From: Pseudoalteromonas piscicida
Lineage (GTDB): Bacteria > Pseudomonadota > Gammaproteobacteria > Enterobacterales > Alteromonadaceae
Direction of reading: 5' to 3'
Assembly: GCF_002744175.1 (NCBI RefSeq)
Contig: NZ_NKHF01000042.1
Span: forward strand, 1-64,000
DNA length: 64,000 bases
The stretch's first letter is position 1. Every line of letters begins with the position of its first letter. Position numbers and translations under genes: made by a program. Of the stretch, positions 9,670 through 20,484 are shown one piece after another. The notes under the pieces were generated by a model. The model saw only the letters and a program-made list of their open reading frames with translations, was not told the DNA's origin and made no database searches.

Positions 9670-10833
9670 TTATTGCGAGATCTGTAAACGTAGGTAGTCG
9701 TAGATCTTGCTAAAGAATCCGCCTTCTTGGATCTCTTCAAGTGTCACTAATGGGTATTGTGCTACGTCTTCACCTTCAAGCTGCAAGAACAGCGTGCCCA
9801 CTTTCGTTCCTTTTGCCAGCGGCGCTTCTAAGGTTTTATCCAGCTCAAAGTTAGCCTTTAAGTTTTTGCTTTGACCGCGTGGGATAGTGATTGGCGTGTC
9901 TTCCATAATGCCAAGTGATACGGTTTCTTTGTTGCCCATCCATACGCGTTGGTCGACAAATGCATCACCAGCTTGATAAGGAGTGATAGTTTCGAAAAAA
10001 CGGAAGCCATAGTTAAGGAGCTTTTTACTTTCAACCTTTCGAGCACGTTCGCTTTGCGTCCCCATAACAACCGCTATCAAGCGCATGTCATCTTTGACTG
10101 CTGATGTCACTAGGCTATAACCTGCCTCTGAAGTGTGACCAGTTTTGATACCATCCACGTCAAGGCTGGCATCCCACAGTAGTGAGTTACGGTTATATTG
10201 CTTGATACCATTGTAAGTAAATGACTTTTCTTTATATATCGCATACTCGTCTGGAACATCACGGATCAACGCTGCGCCTAATGTCGCCATGTCACGCGGT
10301 GTAGTGAAGTGTTCATTGGTATCTAAACCGTGACTGTTGATAAAGTGGCTATTAGTCATACCAAGCTTTTCAGCGTGCGCATTCATCAGATCAGCAAAGG
10401 CGCTCTCACTGCCTGCGATATGTTCGGCCATCGCTACACAAGCATCATTACCAGATTGAATAATAATGCCTCGGTTCAGGTCTTCTACGCTAACTTGCTT
10501 ACCCACTTCGATAAACATCTTAGAAGACTCTGGGAAATTCTTTGCCCAAGCATTTTCGCTAATCGTTACTTGATCTGAAGGATTAATATTTCCTGCCGCG
10601 ATTTCTGTACCAATCACATAACTGGTCATCATTTTGGTTAAGCTGGCTGGCGCTAGCTTGGTATCAGGATTACCCTCAACGATGACTTTTCCAGTGGTAA
10701 AATCTACAAGGAAATAGCCTTTTGCATTAATTTGTGGTGCTGAAGGAATAATTTGTGCACTTGCACTCATGATTGAGAAGGTGCACACCAGTCCAAGGAC
10801 TTTTTTAACGATTTTTGGTTTAATAGAAGTCAT
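9670..10833 (-). CDS. dacA: D-alanyl-D-alanine carboxypeptidase (PBP5/6 family)
   Basis: Periplasmic enzyme that trims the terminal D-Ala from peptidoglycan pentapeptides. It shows a signal peptide ending around SASAQ and the three penicillin-binding motifs in order: SLTK (SxxK), SGN in IQSGNDAC, and KTG in DGIKTGHTSEAG. A C-terminal beta domain and an amphipathic membrane-anchoring tail (FFSKIYDYLRLQISQ) are present. Length 387 compares with 403 for E. coli PBP5. It ends the mrdA-rodA-rlpA-dacA cell-shape series. Confidence 0.95.
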   Translation of the reverse strand: MTSIKPKIVKKVLGLVCTFSIMSASAQIIPSAPQINAKGYFLVDFTTGKVIVEGNPDTKLAPASLTKMMTSYVIGTEIAAGNINPSDQVTISENAWAKNFPESSKMFIEVGKQVSVEDLNRGIIIQSGNDACVAMAEHIAGSESAFADLMNAHAEKLGMTNSHFINSHGLDTNEHFTTPRDMATLGAALIRDVPDEYAIYKEKSFTYNGIKQYNRNSLLWDASLDVDGIKTGHTSEAGYSLVTSAVKDDMRLIAVVMGTQSERARKVESKKLLNYGFRFFETITPYQAGDAFVDQRVWMGNKETVSLGIMEDTPITIPRGQSKNLKANFELDKTLEAPLAKGTKVGTLFLQLEGEDVAQYPLVTLEEIQEGGFFSKIYDYLRLQISQ

Positions 10834-10874
10834 TATGCTCGCTTTTTAGTTTATCGGCATTCAATACGGTTATT

Positions 10875-11648
10875 CTAAAGTTCCTGCTCACTGTAAAGCA
10901 AGAAAGCACGACTAAATTGACCTTGTTGTAAGGTTTTTAGCAAAGATTGTGCGTGATTATCATCGGTTATTGGTCCGACTCTCAGTTTATATAGATCATC
11001 TTCAAAGGTAATGGGAGTACCTAGTCCCAATTCTTGTTTTAGCTGACCTGCTAGTAACTGGATATTTTCAAGTTTGCTGCCCGCTGCAACTTGCACATAG
11101 GTTAGCCTTGGAGACTCGCGCGTCAGAGTAATAGCCTCGACCTTAACCCGCGCTGTACCTTTGAGGTGATAGCCTAGTTTATAGGCCGCAGCGTAAGATA
11201 AGTCGATGAGTCTATCATCGTGAAAAGGGCCACGGTCATTTACCCTTACAATAGCAGAGCGCCCGTTGTCTAAGTTAGTGACTTTGGCAAAGCTCGGCAA
11301 TGGCAAGGTTTTATGTGCGGCTGTCATATCAAACATGTTAAATATTTCACCGTTTGATGTGTGGTAACCATGGAATTTACGGCCATACCAAGAAGCAATA
11401 CCTTCTTGTTGATAACCGCGTTCGTCAGAGATCGGAGTATAGCGCTTGCCAAGCACGGTATAGGGGCGATTAGCACTCACGCTTTTTTTCTCGTTGGTCA
11501 CAACGGCGTCTTGCATTTCTAGTTCAGTTGGCTCACGTAAAGGGGCCTTATCGTGGCGGATATGATATCGGCTACCACATGCACTCAAAACACTGAGCAA
11601 TGCTAGCATCAAAACGGTTTTAGAAATAAAGGTCATTTGAGCAGTCAT
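10875..11648 (-). CDS. rlpA: Septal ring lytic transglycosylase RlpA family lipoprotein
   Basis: Lipoprotein with a lipobox (LLSVLSACGS), a double-psi beta-barrel domain (GIASWYGRKFHGYHTSNGE; TAAHKTLP; VRVNDRGPF) and a C-terminal SPOR-like domain (about 180-255) that should bind denuded septal glycan. In Pseudomonas RlpA cleaves glycan lacking stem peptides; activity here is inferred. The ATG shares a base with the rodA stop (TAATG). At 257 residues it is shorter than E. coli RlpA, mostly in the linker. Confidence 0.9.
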   Translation of the reverse strand: MTAQMTFISKTVLMLALLSVLSACGSRYHIRHDKAPLREPTELEMQDAVVTNEKKSVSANRPYTVLGKRYTPISDERGYQQEGIASWYGRKFHGYHTSNGEIFNMFDMTAAHKTLPLPSFAKVTNLDNGRSAIVRVNDRGPFHDDRLIDLSYAAAYKLGYHLKGTARVKVEAITLTRESPRLTYVQVAAGSKLENIQLLAGQLKQELGLGTPITFEDDLYKLRVGPITDDNHAQSLLKTLQQGQFSRAFLLYSEQEL

Positions 11649-12754
11649 TATTTTAACAGCATCCTCTTATCTGTTGCGATCGCCATAATAATGCCAAAAC
11701 CTGCCATTAACGTCACCATCGATGTGCCACCATAACTAATCAGTGGTAATGGTACACCAACCACAGGTAGCAAACCTGAAACCATCCCTATATTCACAAA
11801 GACATAAACGAAGAATGTTAAAGTCAATGCACCTGCAAGCAGCTTACTAAAGGCATCCTGCGCTTGTACTGCTATATACAGTCCGCGGCCAATTATAAAC
11901 AAATACAGGCTGAGTAAAATGGTAACTCCAAGCAGACCAAACTCTTCGCTTAATACGGAGAAAATAAAATCGGTATGTCGTTCTGGCAAAAACTCGAGCT
12001 GAGATTGTGTCCCATGTAACCAACCTTTGCCTTCAACACCACCAGAACCAATTGCGATTTTAGATTGGATAATATGGTAGCCTGAGCCAAGGGGGTCGCT
12101 TTCGGGGTCGAGGAAAGTTAGCACCCTTTGTTTTTGATATGCATGCATACCATAGTGCCAAAATGCATAACCGCCAGGTACTGCGAGCAACAACCCAGAG
12201 CCAATGAGGCGCCAACTTAAGCCTGCTAAAAAGAGCACAAAAATACCAGAGCTTGCAATAAGAATTGAGGTGCCTAAATCCGGTTGCTCCTTTATCAAAA
12301 TCGTGGGTACTAAGACGATGGCAAAGCCGATAGTGAGATTAAAGATGCTGGGGGGCAGGTGGGAGCGACCAATAAACCAAGCCACAGTCATTGGCACCGC
12401 CAGCTTCATAATTTCAGAAGGCTGAAAGCGGGTCACGCCGAGGTCTAACCAGCGTTGAGCGCCTTTACTACTGACACCAAAAAAAAGCACCGCGACGAGC
12501 ATACCAAGGCCCAATAAGTATACGGGAATAGCGACGCGCTTTAGTGTGTTTGGAGAAAACTGAGCCATAAATAGCATGGCAATTAACGCTCCAAACATGC
12601 GAGTGGCATGGCGCATCATCATACCCATATCTTGCCCACTGGCACTGTATACTATGGCTAAGCTGCCCATCATCATCGTGAGCAGTGCCGCAAACAAAGG
12701 TAAGTCGATGTGGACTTTTTCAAAAAGTGAGCGTGGTTTATTCAGCGGACTCAT
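11648..12754 (-). CDS. rodA: Rod-shape peptidoglycan glycosyltransferase RodA
   Basis: SEDS-family polymerase that with PBP2 builds the lateral wall. About ten membrane helices are visible; typical SEDS stretches are GVTRFQPSEIMKLAVP, IKEQPDLGTSILI, GSGGVEGKGWLHGTQSQLEF with LPERHTDFIFSVLSEEFG, and LPLISYGGTSM. Length 368 versus 370 in E. coli. It overlaps mrdA by 4 nt (ATGA) and rlpA by 1 nt, so the three are translationally coupled. Confidence 0.96.
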   Translation of the reverse strand: MSPLNKPRSLFEKVHIDLPLFAALLTMMMGSLAIVYSASGQDMGMMMRHATRMFGALIAMLFMAQFSPNTLKRVAIPVYLLGLGMLVAVLFFGVSSKGAQRWLDLGVTRFQPSEIMKLAVPMTVAWFIGRSHLPPSIFNLTIGFAIVLVPTILIKEQPDLGTSILIASSGIFVLFLAGLSWRLIGSGLLLAVPGGYAFWHYGMHAYQKQRVLTFLDPESDPLGSGYHIIQSKIAIGSGGVEGKGWLHGTQSQLEFLPERHTDFIFSVLSEEFGLLGVTILLSLYLFIIGRGLYIAVQAQDAFSKLLAGALTLTFFVYVFVNIGMVSGLLPVVGVPLPLISYGGTSMVTLMAGFGIIMAIATDKRMLLK

Positions 12755-14619
12755 TGCGGTTGCTCCTGCTCAAGTGGGTAGGCGGAGAAATAATAATCCA
12801 TTACCTGTCTAGCCATAGGGGCTGCAATTGCACTACCACCACCTTGGTTTTCTACGACCACAGTGATAACAATTTGAGGGTCATCAAAAGGTGCAAAACC
12901 CACGTAGATACCATTGTCTCTGTGTTTTTCTTTTAGCTTTTTGGCATCGTATTTTTCGCCCTGAGCAATGCTGACAACTTGTGCGGTACCTGTTTTACCA
13001 GCGTGATCATAGGTCACGCCCTTAAATGCGCTTTTTGCTGTACCTATTTTTACTGTGTTGTGCATGGCTTTTAATGCGATATCCCAGTGATAAGGATTTT
13101 TCAACACAACAGGTGGTTTTTCTTCCGTAAATAATTGTTCTACTTCAGTGTCTTGCTTAGAAATTTGTACTAAGTGCGGCTGGCGGTGTATGCCTTTATT
13201 GACCAAAATGCTCAGTGAGTTCGCAATTTGCATTGGAGTGGCAGTCCAGTAGCCTTGTCCTATCCCAACAGAAATCGTATCACCTGGGTACCACGACTCT
13301 TTAAAACGTTCTCTTTTCCATTCAACGGATGGCAAAATGGCGGAGGTTTCTTCATGAATATCTATACCCGAAAGCTCACCAAAGCCAAACTGGTTCATAA
13401 AGTCGCTAATTTTGGTTATGCCGAGTTTATATGCGGTTTCGTAAAAATAGGTATCACAAGACTGCTCAATAGCCTTGTACACATCAACGTGCTCATGACC
13501 CCAAGGACGCCAGTCACGCCATTTATGTTTTACATTGGGAATTTGAAAAAAGCCGGGATCCCAAATTTTGCTTGTTTCGGTGACAACACCTTCTTCCAGC
13601 GCAAGCACAGCGAGATGGGGTTTCACTGTGGAGGCAGGTGCATAACGGCCTTGAGTTGCACGGTTGATAAGTGGTCTGTCTGGGTTGAGCAAGGCTCGGT
13701 AGTCTTTGCCGCTGATCCCGTGAACGAACAGATTCGGGTCGTAACTTGGGTTAGAATAGAGCGCTAAAATTCCACCATCGCGTGGATCCATAACGATGAT
13801 CGCGCCTCGGGTGTCTTTTAGTACGTGCTGGACAATTTGTTGTAACCCTATGTCTAGTGTCAGCACCAAGTCTTTACCTGGTTGTGGCGTTTCCATACTT
13901 AGCGTACGAATGATCCGACCGCGGTTGTTCACTTCAACACGGCGTGAGCCAACGATACCGTGTAACTGCTCTTCGTAAAACTTTTCTATTCCAAGCTTGC
14001 CAATATCATGGGTCGCTCGGTAGTTGGTATCTTTGCCTTCTAGCTCCAGTTCATAAAGTTCTTCTTTATTGAGCTTTGCTACATAGCCAAGAGCGTGGGT
14101 GAGGGTGTCACCATAAGGATAATAGCGAGATAAACGCGCTTCTACACTAAAGCCTGGAAGGCGATGCTGATTGACCGACAATATCGCCACTTCTTCTTCG
14201 TTGAGTCGACCTTTGAGCACTTGGCTCTTAAAGCGGCGGTTATGTCTAATTTCTTGTTTAAAGTCTTCAATTTGCTGGTCTGAAATATCAATGAGTTGTC
14301 GTACCGCAGCAAGCGATGCTTCAAGATCTTCAACGTCTTCGGGAATGACTTCGAGGTTATAAACTGGGCGGTTTTCAGCGAGCAGCACACCGTTGCGGTC
14401 GTAAATAAGGCCACGATTTGGGGCAACTGGTATCACTTTTATGCGATTATCATTAGAGCGAGTTCGATAAGTTTCGTGCTCAGTGACTTGCAGGTTATAT
14501 ACATTGTGAAATAACACCCCGATGATAATGACAACAAAAACAAAGCCGACAAAGGCTCTTCTCGCAAAGAGATTTGCCTCGGCAGAATGATCCCTAATCG
14601 TCGGCCGTTTTTTTAACAT
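12751..14619 (-). CDS. mrdA: Penicillin-binding protein 2
   Basis: Transpeptidase partner of RodA in cell elongation. One N-terminal membrane helix (about 25-47) anchors it; a pedestal domain contains RGLIYDRNGVLLAENRPVYNLE; the transpeptidase domain carries STVK (SxxK) in YAPASTVKPHLA, SCD in IEQSCDTYFYE, and KTGTAQ. Length 622 (E. coli 633). It is encoded 2 nt after rlmH and overlaps rodA. Confidence 0.97.
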   Translation of the reverse strand: MLKKRPTIRDHSAEANLFARRAFVGFVFVVIIIGVLFHNVYNLQVTEHETYRTRSNDNRIKVIPVAPNRGLIYDRNGVLLAENRPVYNLEVIPEDVEDLEASLAAVRQLIDISDQQIEDFKQEIRHNRRFKSQVLKGRLNEEEVAILSVNQHRLPGFSVEARLSRYYPYGDTLTHALGYVAKLNKEELYELELEGKDTNYRATHDIGKLGIEKFYEEQLHGIVGSRRVEVNNRGRIIRTLSMETPQPGKDLVLTLDIGLQQIVQHVLKDTRGAIIVMDPRDGGILALYSNPSYDPNLFVHGISGKDYRALLNPDRPLINRATQGRYAPASTVKPHLAVLALEEGVVTETSKIWDPGFFQIPNVKHKWRDWRPWGHEHVDVYKAIEQSCDTYFYETAYKLGITKISDFMNQFGFGELSGIDIHEETSAILPSVEWKRERFKESWYPGDTISVGIGQGYWTATPMQIANSLSILVNKGIHRQPHLVQISKQDTEVEQLFTEEKPPVVLKNPYHWDIALKAMHNTVKIGTAKSAFKGVTYDHAGKTGTAQVVSIAQGEKYDAKKLKEKHRDNGIYVGFAPFDDPQIVITVVVENQGGGSAIAAPMARQVMDYYFSAYPLEQEQPQ

Positions 14620-14621
14620 TA

Positions 14622-15092
14622 TTATTCTCTGTGATAAGGGTGGTTGTTATTTAAACTCCAGCCGCGATACAAACTTTCAGCAACTACAATGCGCACCAAA
14701 GGGTGGGGTAGGGTTAAGTTTGATAATGACCACTTTTGTTCGGCTGCAGCAATACATTCTGGTGCAAGTCCTTCAGGGCCGCCAATGAGCAAACTTACAT
14801 CGCGTCCGTCTAATTGCCATTTTTCCATATTGCTCGCAAGCTGATGGGTGTCCCAAGGCTTACCTGTGACTTCGAGAGTCACGATTCTATTGCCTTTTGG
14901 AATAGCGGCTAAGGTCTTTTCGCCTTCTTGTTGTAAAATGCGTTTAATATCAGCGTTTTTACCTCGTTTGCCAGCGCTGATTTCAATCAGCTCAAGCGGC
15001 ATATCTTTGGGAAAACGTCTTTGATATTCAGTGAAGCCAGTCTCAACCCACTTCGGCATTTTTGTACCTACTGCAATGAGCTGGATTTTCAC
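14622..15092 (-). CDS. rlmH: 23S rRNA pseudouridine(1915) N3-methyltransferase
   Basis: SPOUT-class methyltransferase that modifies pseudouridine 1915 of 23S rRNA in assembled ribosomes. Visible family features are the N-terminal [16 protein letters not shown], the SAM-binding knot with LLIGGPEGL, and the C-terminal [16 protein letters not shown]. Length 156 (E. coli 155). It sits 1 nt after rsfS and 2 nt before mrdA. Confidence 0.97.
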   Translation of the reverse strand: MKIQLIAVGTKMPKWVETGFTEYQRRFPKDMPLELIEISAGKRGKNADIKRILQQEGEKTLAAIPKGNRIVTLEVTGKPWDTHQLASNMEKWQLDGRDVSLLIGGPEGLAPECIAAAEQKWSLSNLTLPHPLVRIVVAESLYRGWSLNNNHPYHRE

Positions 15093-15093
15093 A

Positions 15094-15411
15094 TTAGCCC
15101 CACAGTTTTTCTAAGTCGTAGAAATCGCGAGTCTGGTCTTGCATTACGTGGACAACCACGTCGCCTAAGTCAACCAGCACCCATTCTCCTATGTCTTGAC
15201 CTTCCTGACCTAGTGGTGTTTCACCTACATGGCGGGCTTCTTTTGCTACGTGATCAGCAATCGATTGTACATGACGCTTTGAAGTGCCAGTACAGATCAC
15301 AAGATAGTCGGTGATTGAAGAAGTGTCGCGAACATCAAGTTTAACAATATCACGCGCTTTCATATCGTCTACTTTATCCAGCGCGAAGTCTAATAATTGT
15401 TGTGAATCCAA
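15094..15411 (-). CDS. rsfS: Ribosomal silencing factor RsfS
   Basis: Binds ribosomal protein uL14 and blocks subunit joining in starvation. The core [36 protein letters not shown] and [16 protein letters not shown] are diagnostic. I chose a TTG start at 15411, which gives 105 residues like E. coli and begins in the conserved [16 protein letters not shown] segment. An ATG-like upstream extension to 15483 is open and would overlap nadD by 20 nt, but it adds about 24 non-conserved residues. The start is therefore uncertain; the identity is not. Confidence 0.93.
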   Translation of the reverse strand: MDSQQLLDFALDKVDDMKARDIVKLDVRDTSSITDYLVICTGTSKRHVQSIADHVAKEARHVGETPLGQEGQDIGEWVLVDLGDVVVHVMQDQTRDFYDLEKLWG

Positions 15412-15463
15412 GTTTCTATCTCTGTATTTCAAATAATCGACAATTTTAACATGCTTTATGGGC

Positions 15464-16099
15464 TTAATCAGCATACAAGCCATGGCTATTTATGTAATCT
15501 ATGACAGAAGTTGGCAGCCATTGTTCCAAATATTCGTTGTTTTGCTGTGAAATTGCAGTTCTGATAGCGCTTGAGGCAATATCTTTTTGCGCACCAGAGA
15601 GAAAATAGCAATGTCCTGCAAGCGCAGTTCGTAGCTTATGCTTATCGGAGGTCTTTGCTCGTGTTAAGTAAGCCGCGACTTCGTGGCTCGGTGTACATGT
15701 TTCGCCAGGGCGCTGGTAGACCACAAGGTGACATAGTGTGGTAATTTCACGCCATTCAAACCAAGTATGTAGGCTATTAAAGGAGTCCATTCCCATCAAA
15801 AACAAAATGGCTTCTGTGGGATGTTCTTGACGCAGTTCTTGCAGTGTTAGCAAGGTATACGAAGGCCCTTGGCGCAATAACTCACGCTTATCGATCTGCA
15901 TTTTTTCTTGGCCAGATATCAGAGCTGTAAGCATAGCAAGGCGGTGCTTATCGCTGACACTTGGGCGTTGTTTATGCACGGGAATAGCGCAAGGCAATAG
16001 CTTTAACTGTGCAAGGTCGAGCTCATCAACGCAGCGAACAGCCATGTTTAAATGGCCTAAATGAGGAGGATCAAAGGTGCCACCAAATAGCGCTATCAT
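15464..16099 (-). CDS. nadD: Nicotinate-nucleotide adenylyltransferase
   Basis: Makes deamido-NAD from nicotinate mononucleotide and ATP. The nucleotidyl transferase motif GGTFDPPHLGHLNMA is at the N-terminus, followed by LLPCAIPVHKQRP, and SSAIRTAI (the ISSTxxR-like motif) near the C-terminus. Length 211 (E. coli 213). It overlaps holA by 4 nt. Confidence 0.96.
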   Translation of the reverse strand: MIALFGGTFDPPHLGHLNMAVRCVDELDLAQLKLLPCAIPVHKQRPSVSDKHRLAMLTALISGQEKMQIDKRELLRQGPSYTLLTLQELRQEHPTEAILFLMGMDSFNSLHTWFEWREITTLCHLVVYQRPGETCTPSHEVAAYLTRAKTSDKHKLRTALAGHCYFLSGAQKDIASSAIRTAISQQNNEYLEQWLPTSVIDYINSHGLYAD

Positions 16100-17139
16100 A
16101 CGTGCTCACTTTGATTGATCGGCAGTGGCATAGTGATGGGGGTCGCAAAGGCCAAAGCGATGTGAGCAAGCGCTTGATACGGCGCGGTGATCCTTGCTTC
16201 TTTGTAGGCGCTATCAAAATCTGCCATCATGACCAGCAATTGTTTGATCTGCTCTAGCGTTAATCTATCTAATGCTTGTTGGGTGATGGCCTGTTGATTC
16301 TTCCACACATTATGCTTTTTGAACGCATCAGGTAAAGACGTGCCAGTTTGCCACAGAGTCTTGACGCCGAGTAAGGTGCGAGCCTGATTTTGCAGCGTCC
16401 ATAGAATGCTAGCGGGCTCAACGTTATCGCTTGCAAGCTTATTTAATACCTTGATGATTTGCTTAGGGTTACCCGTTAAGAGACCGGTATTTAAGTCAAA
16501 AATATCAAATTTGGATTGGTTTAATAGACCAACAAGTAGCTGTTGTTCATCAACGGGTTGCTTGCCAAATAGCAGTGAGAGCTTTTCTAGCTCTTGGTGG
16601 GTGGCGAGTAAATTGCCTTCAGTGGCAATTAGCAATGCGCGTTTGGCTTGTGGTGAAATAGCTAGTTTGAGGCGTTTGCACTCATCATCAAACCAACGCT
16701 CTAAGTGACGTCCGGTTAACGCATAGCAGGGTACAAACAAGCCTTTGGGTTCCAGCGCTTTAAACCAAGCGGTGCGCTGCACATCTTGACCTGCACCTAG
16801 ACCTTTAAAAATAACCACGACATCGGGGTTTACTTGCTCGGCGAGCGATTTGAGTACAGCAACCCCTTGTGTTGGGACCTTTTGCTCATTGAAGTCAAAC
16901 TCGATTAAAGTGCGGGCACTGAAGAGCGACATGCTGTTATATTGTGCACTGAGCTCTTGCCAGTCAAAGCCAGGCAATAGCGCAAACTTGATGACTTCAT
17001 CAAACCCTTGTTGTTTTGCGGCATTTCGTATGGCAAGTACGCACTCACCTTGCTGAAATGGTTCCTCACCAAACACCAAGTAAAACGAGGCAAGCCCTTT
17101 ATTTAGATAGTTGGGCAGTTGATTTGCATAACAACGCAT
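16096..17139 (-). CDS. holA: DNA polymerase III subunit delta
   Basis: Clamp-loader subunit that opens the beta clamp. Length 347 (E. coli 343). The N-terminal region YLVFGEEPFQQGECVLAIR, the region around SLFSARTLIEFDF, and the C-terminal helical collar domain fit the family. The order lptE-holA-nadD is the usual one; it shares one base with the lptE stop and overlaps nadD by 4 nt. Confidence 0.94.
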   Translation of the reverse strand: MRCYANQLPNYLNKGLASFYLVFGEEPFQQGECVLAIRNAAKQQGFDEVIKFALLPGFDWQELSAQYNSMSLFSARTLIEFDFNEQKVPTQGVAVLKSLAEQVNPDVVVIFKGLGAGQDVQRTAWFKALEPKGLFVPCYALTGRHLERWFDDECKRLKLAISPQAKRALLIATEGNLLATHQELEKLSLLFGKQPVDEQQLLVGLLNQSKFDIFDLNTGLLTGNPKQIIKVLNKLASDNVEPASILWTLQNQARTLLGVKTLWQTGTSLPDAFKKHNVWKNQQAITQQALDRLTLEQIKQLLVMMADFDSAYKEARITAPYQALAHIALAFATPITMPLPINQSEHV

Positions 17140-17633
17140 TACAGCTGCGACAACTCTCTGATGATACGTTGGCTAGCAAGACGGCGCATCTCGGTTACGA
17201 TCAGCTCCAGCTCTTTTGCCTTCGCTAGGGCATTATCAGGGTCATCCTGATAGTTGCGATATAGTTCAAACATTTGTTCAACAGGCTCTTGCCCCGGACG
17301 AGTTAATCGGTACGACACGCGATAAGCGAGTTCATGCTGGGCGACCTGACCATTTTTGAACAAACTCAACGTTTGACGCTCTAGCGAATCATTATATAAA
17401 TATAACTCGGCAGCTTTTTTGGTATTCTCTGGCTTTAAAGACACCTGTGCACGCTGAAGGTCCACTTGTAGCTGTTCAAATAACGCCGAGCGTTTATCAT
17501 CTCCACTTAAGGTGATCTGTCTAAGGTCATCAGGCAAATAGGAAGCTTGCTTGAGGTGGAAGCCGCAGCTGGCCACAAAGAAGCAAGCTAGCAAAACTGC
17601 TAGCTTGCTGGCTTGCCAAAATAGGCTACGCAT
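17139..17633 (-). CDS. lptE: LPS assembly lipoprotein LptE
   Basis: Outer-membrane lipoprotein that plugs and helps fold LptD in the LPS translocon. The signal peptide ends in a lipobox (FFVASCGFHL) followed by family segments LKQASYLPDDLRQITLSG and ELAYRVSYRLTRPG. I start it at the ATG at 17633, one base after the leuS stop; an in-frame ATG 18 nt earlier lies inside leuS and lacks a ribosome site. The protein has 164 residues. Confidence 0.92.
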   Translation of the reverse strand: MRSLFWQASKLAVLLACFFVASCGFHLKQASYLPDDLRQITLSGDDKRSALFEQLQVDLQRAQVSLKPENTKKAAELYLYNDSLERQTLSLFKNGQVAQHELAYRVSYRLTRPGQEPVEQMFELYRNYQDDPDNALAKAKELELIVTEMRRLASQRIIRELSQL

Positions 17634-17634
17634 C

Positions 17635-20223
<2,589 letters not shown>

Positions 20224-20384
20224 CTAGGTTTCCAAACATCTGGCAAAATTAGTAGAAAATTGCTCGATAGCATACCCGAAATTGACCAGCAATCACAGCA
20301 CCTAAGGCGTAATTATTTTAGCTCGAAATAAGCAGAGGAGCATTGCAAAAATAGGCATCGATAAATGCCCTTTATACAATTACA

Positions 20385-20403
20385 AATGTAAATAATTAAC
20401 ATT
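20385..20403. promoter_or_regulatory. Fur box upstream of the TonB receptor
   Basis: AATGTAAATAATTAACATT agrees at 14 of 16 defined positions with the Vibrio-type Fur consensus AATGANAATNATTNTCATT and is an imperfect palindrome. It lies 82 nt before the receptor start codon, just ahead of likely promoter elements, where bound Fe-Fur would repress. This is an inference from match and position. Confidence 0.65.
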
Positions 20404-20484
20404 TACCTTGTATTTCCTGTGCTTTATCAATACTATATTGCCGCTTTTTACATCATCATTATTCTAAATCCAGCAAGGGTAACC

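Noticed and set aside
13228-13767. 179-codon plus-strand ORF opposite mrdA
   Set aside because: It is antisense to the conserved transpeptidase domain and has no protein-like features.
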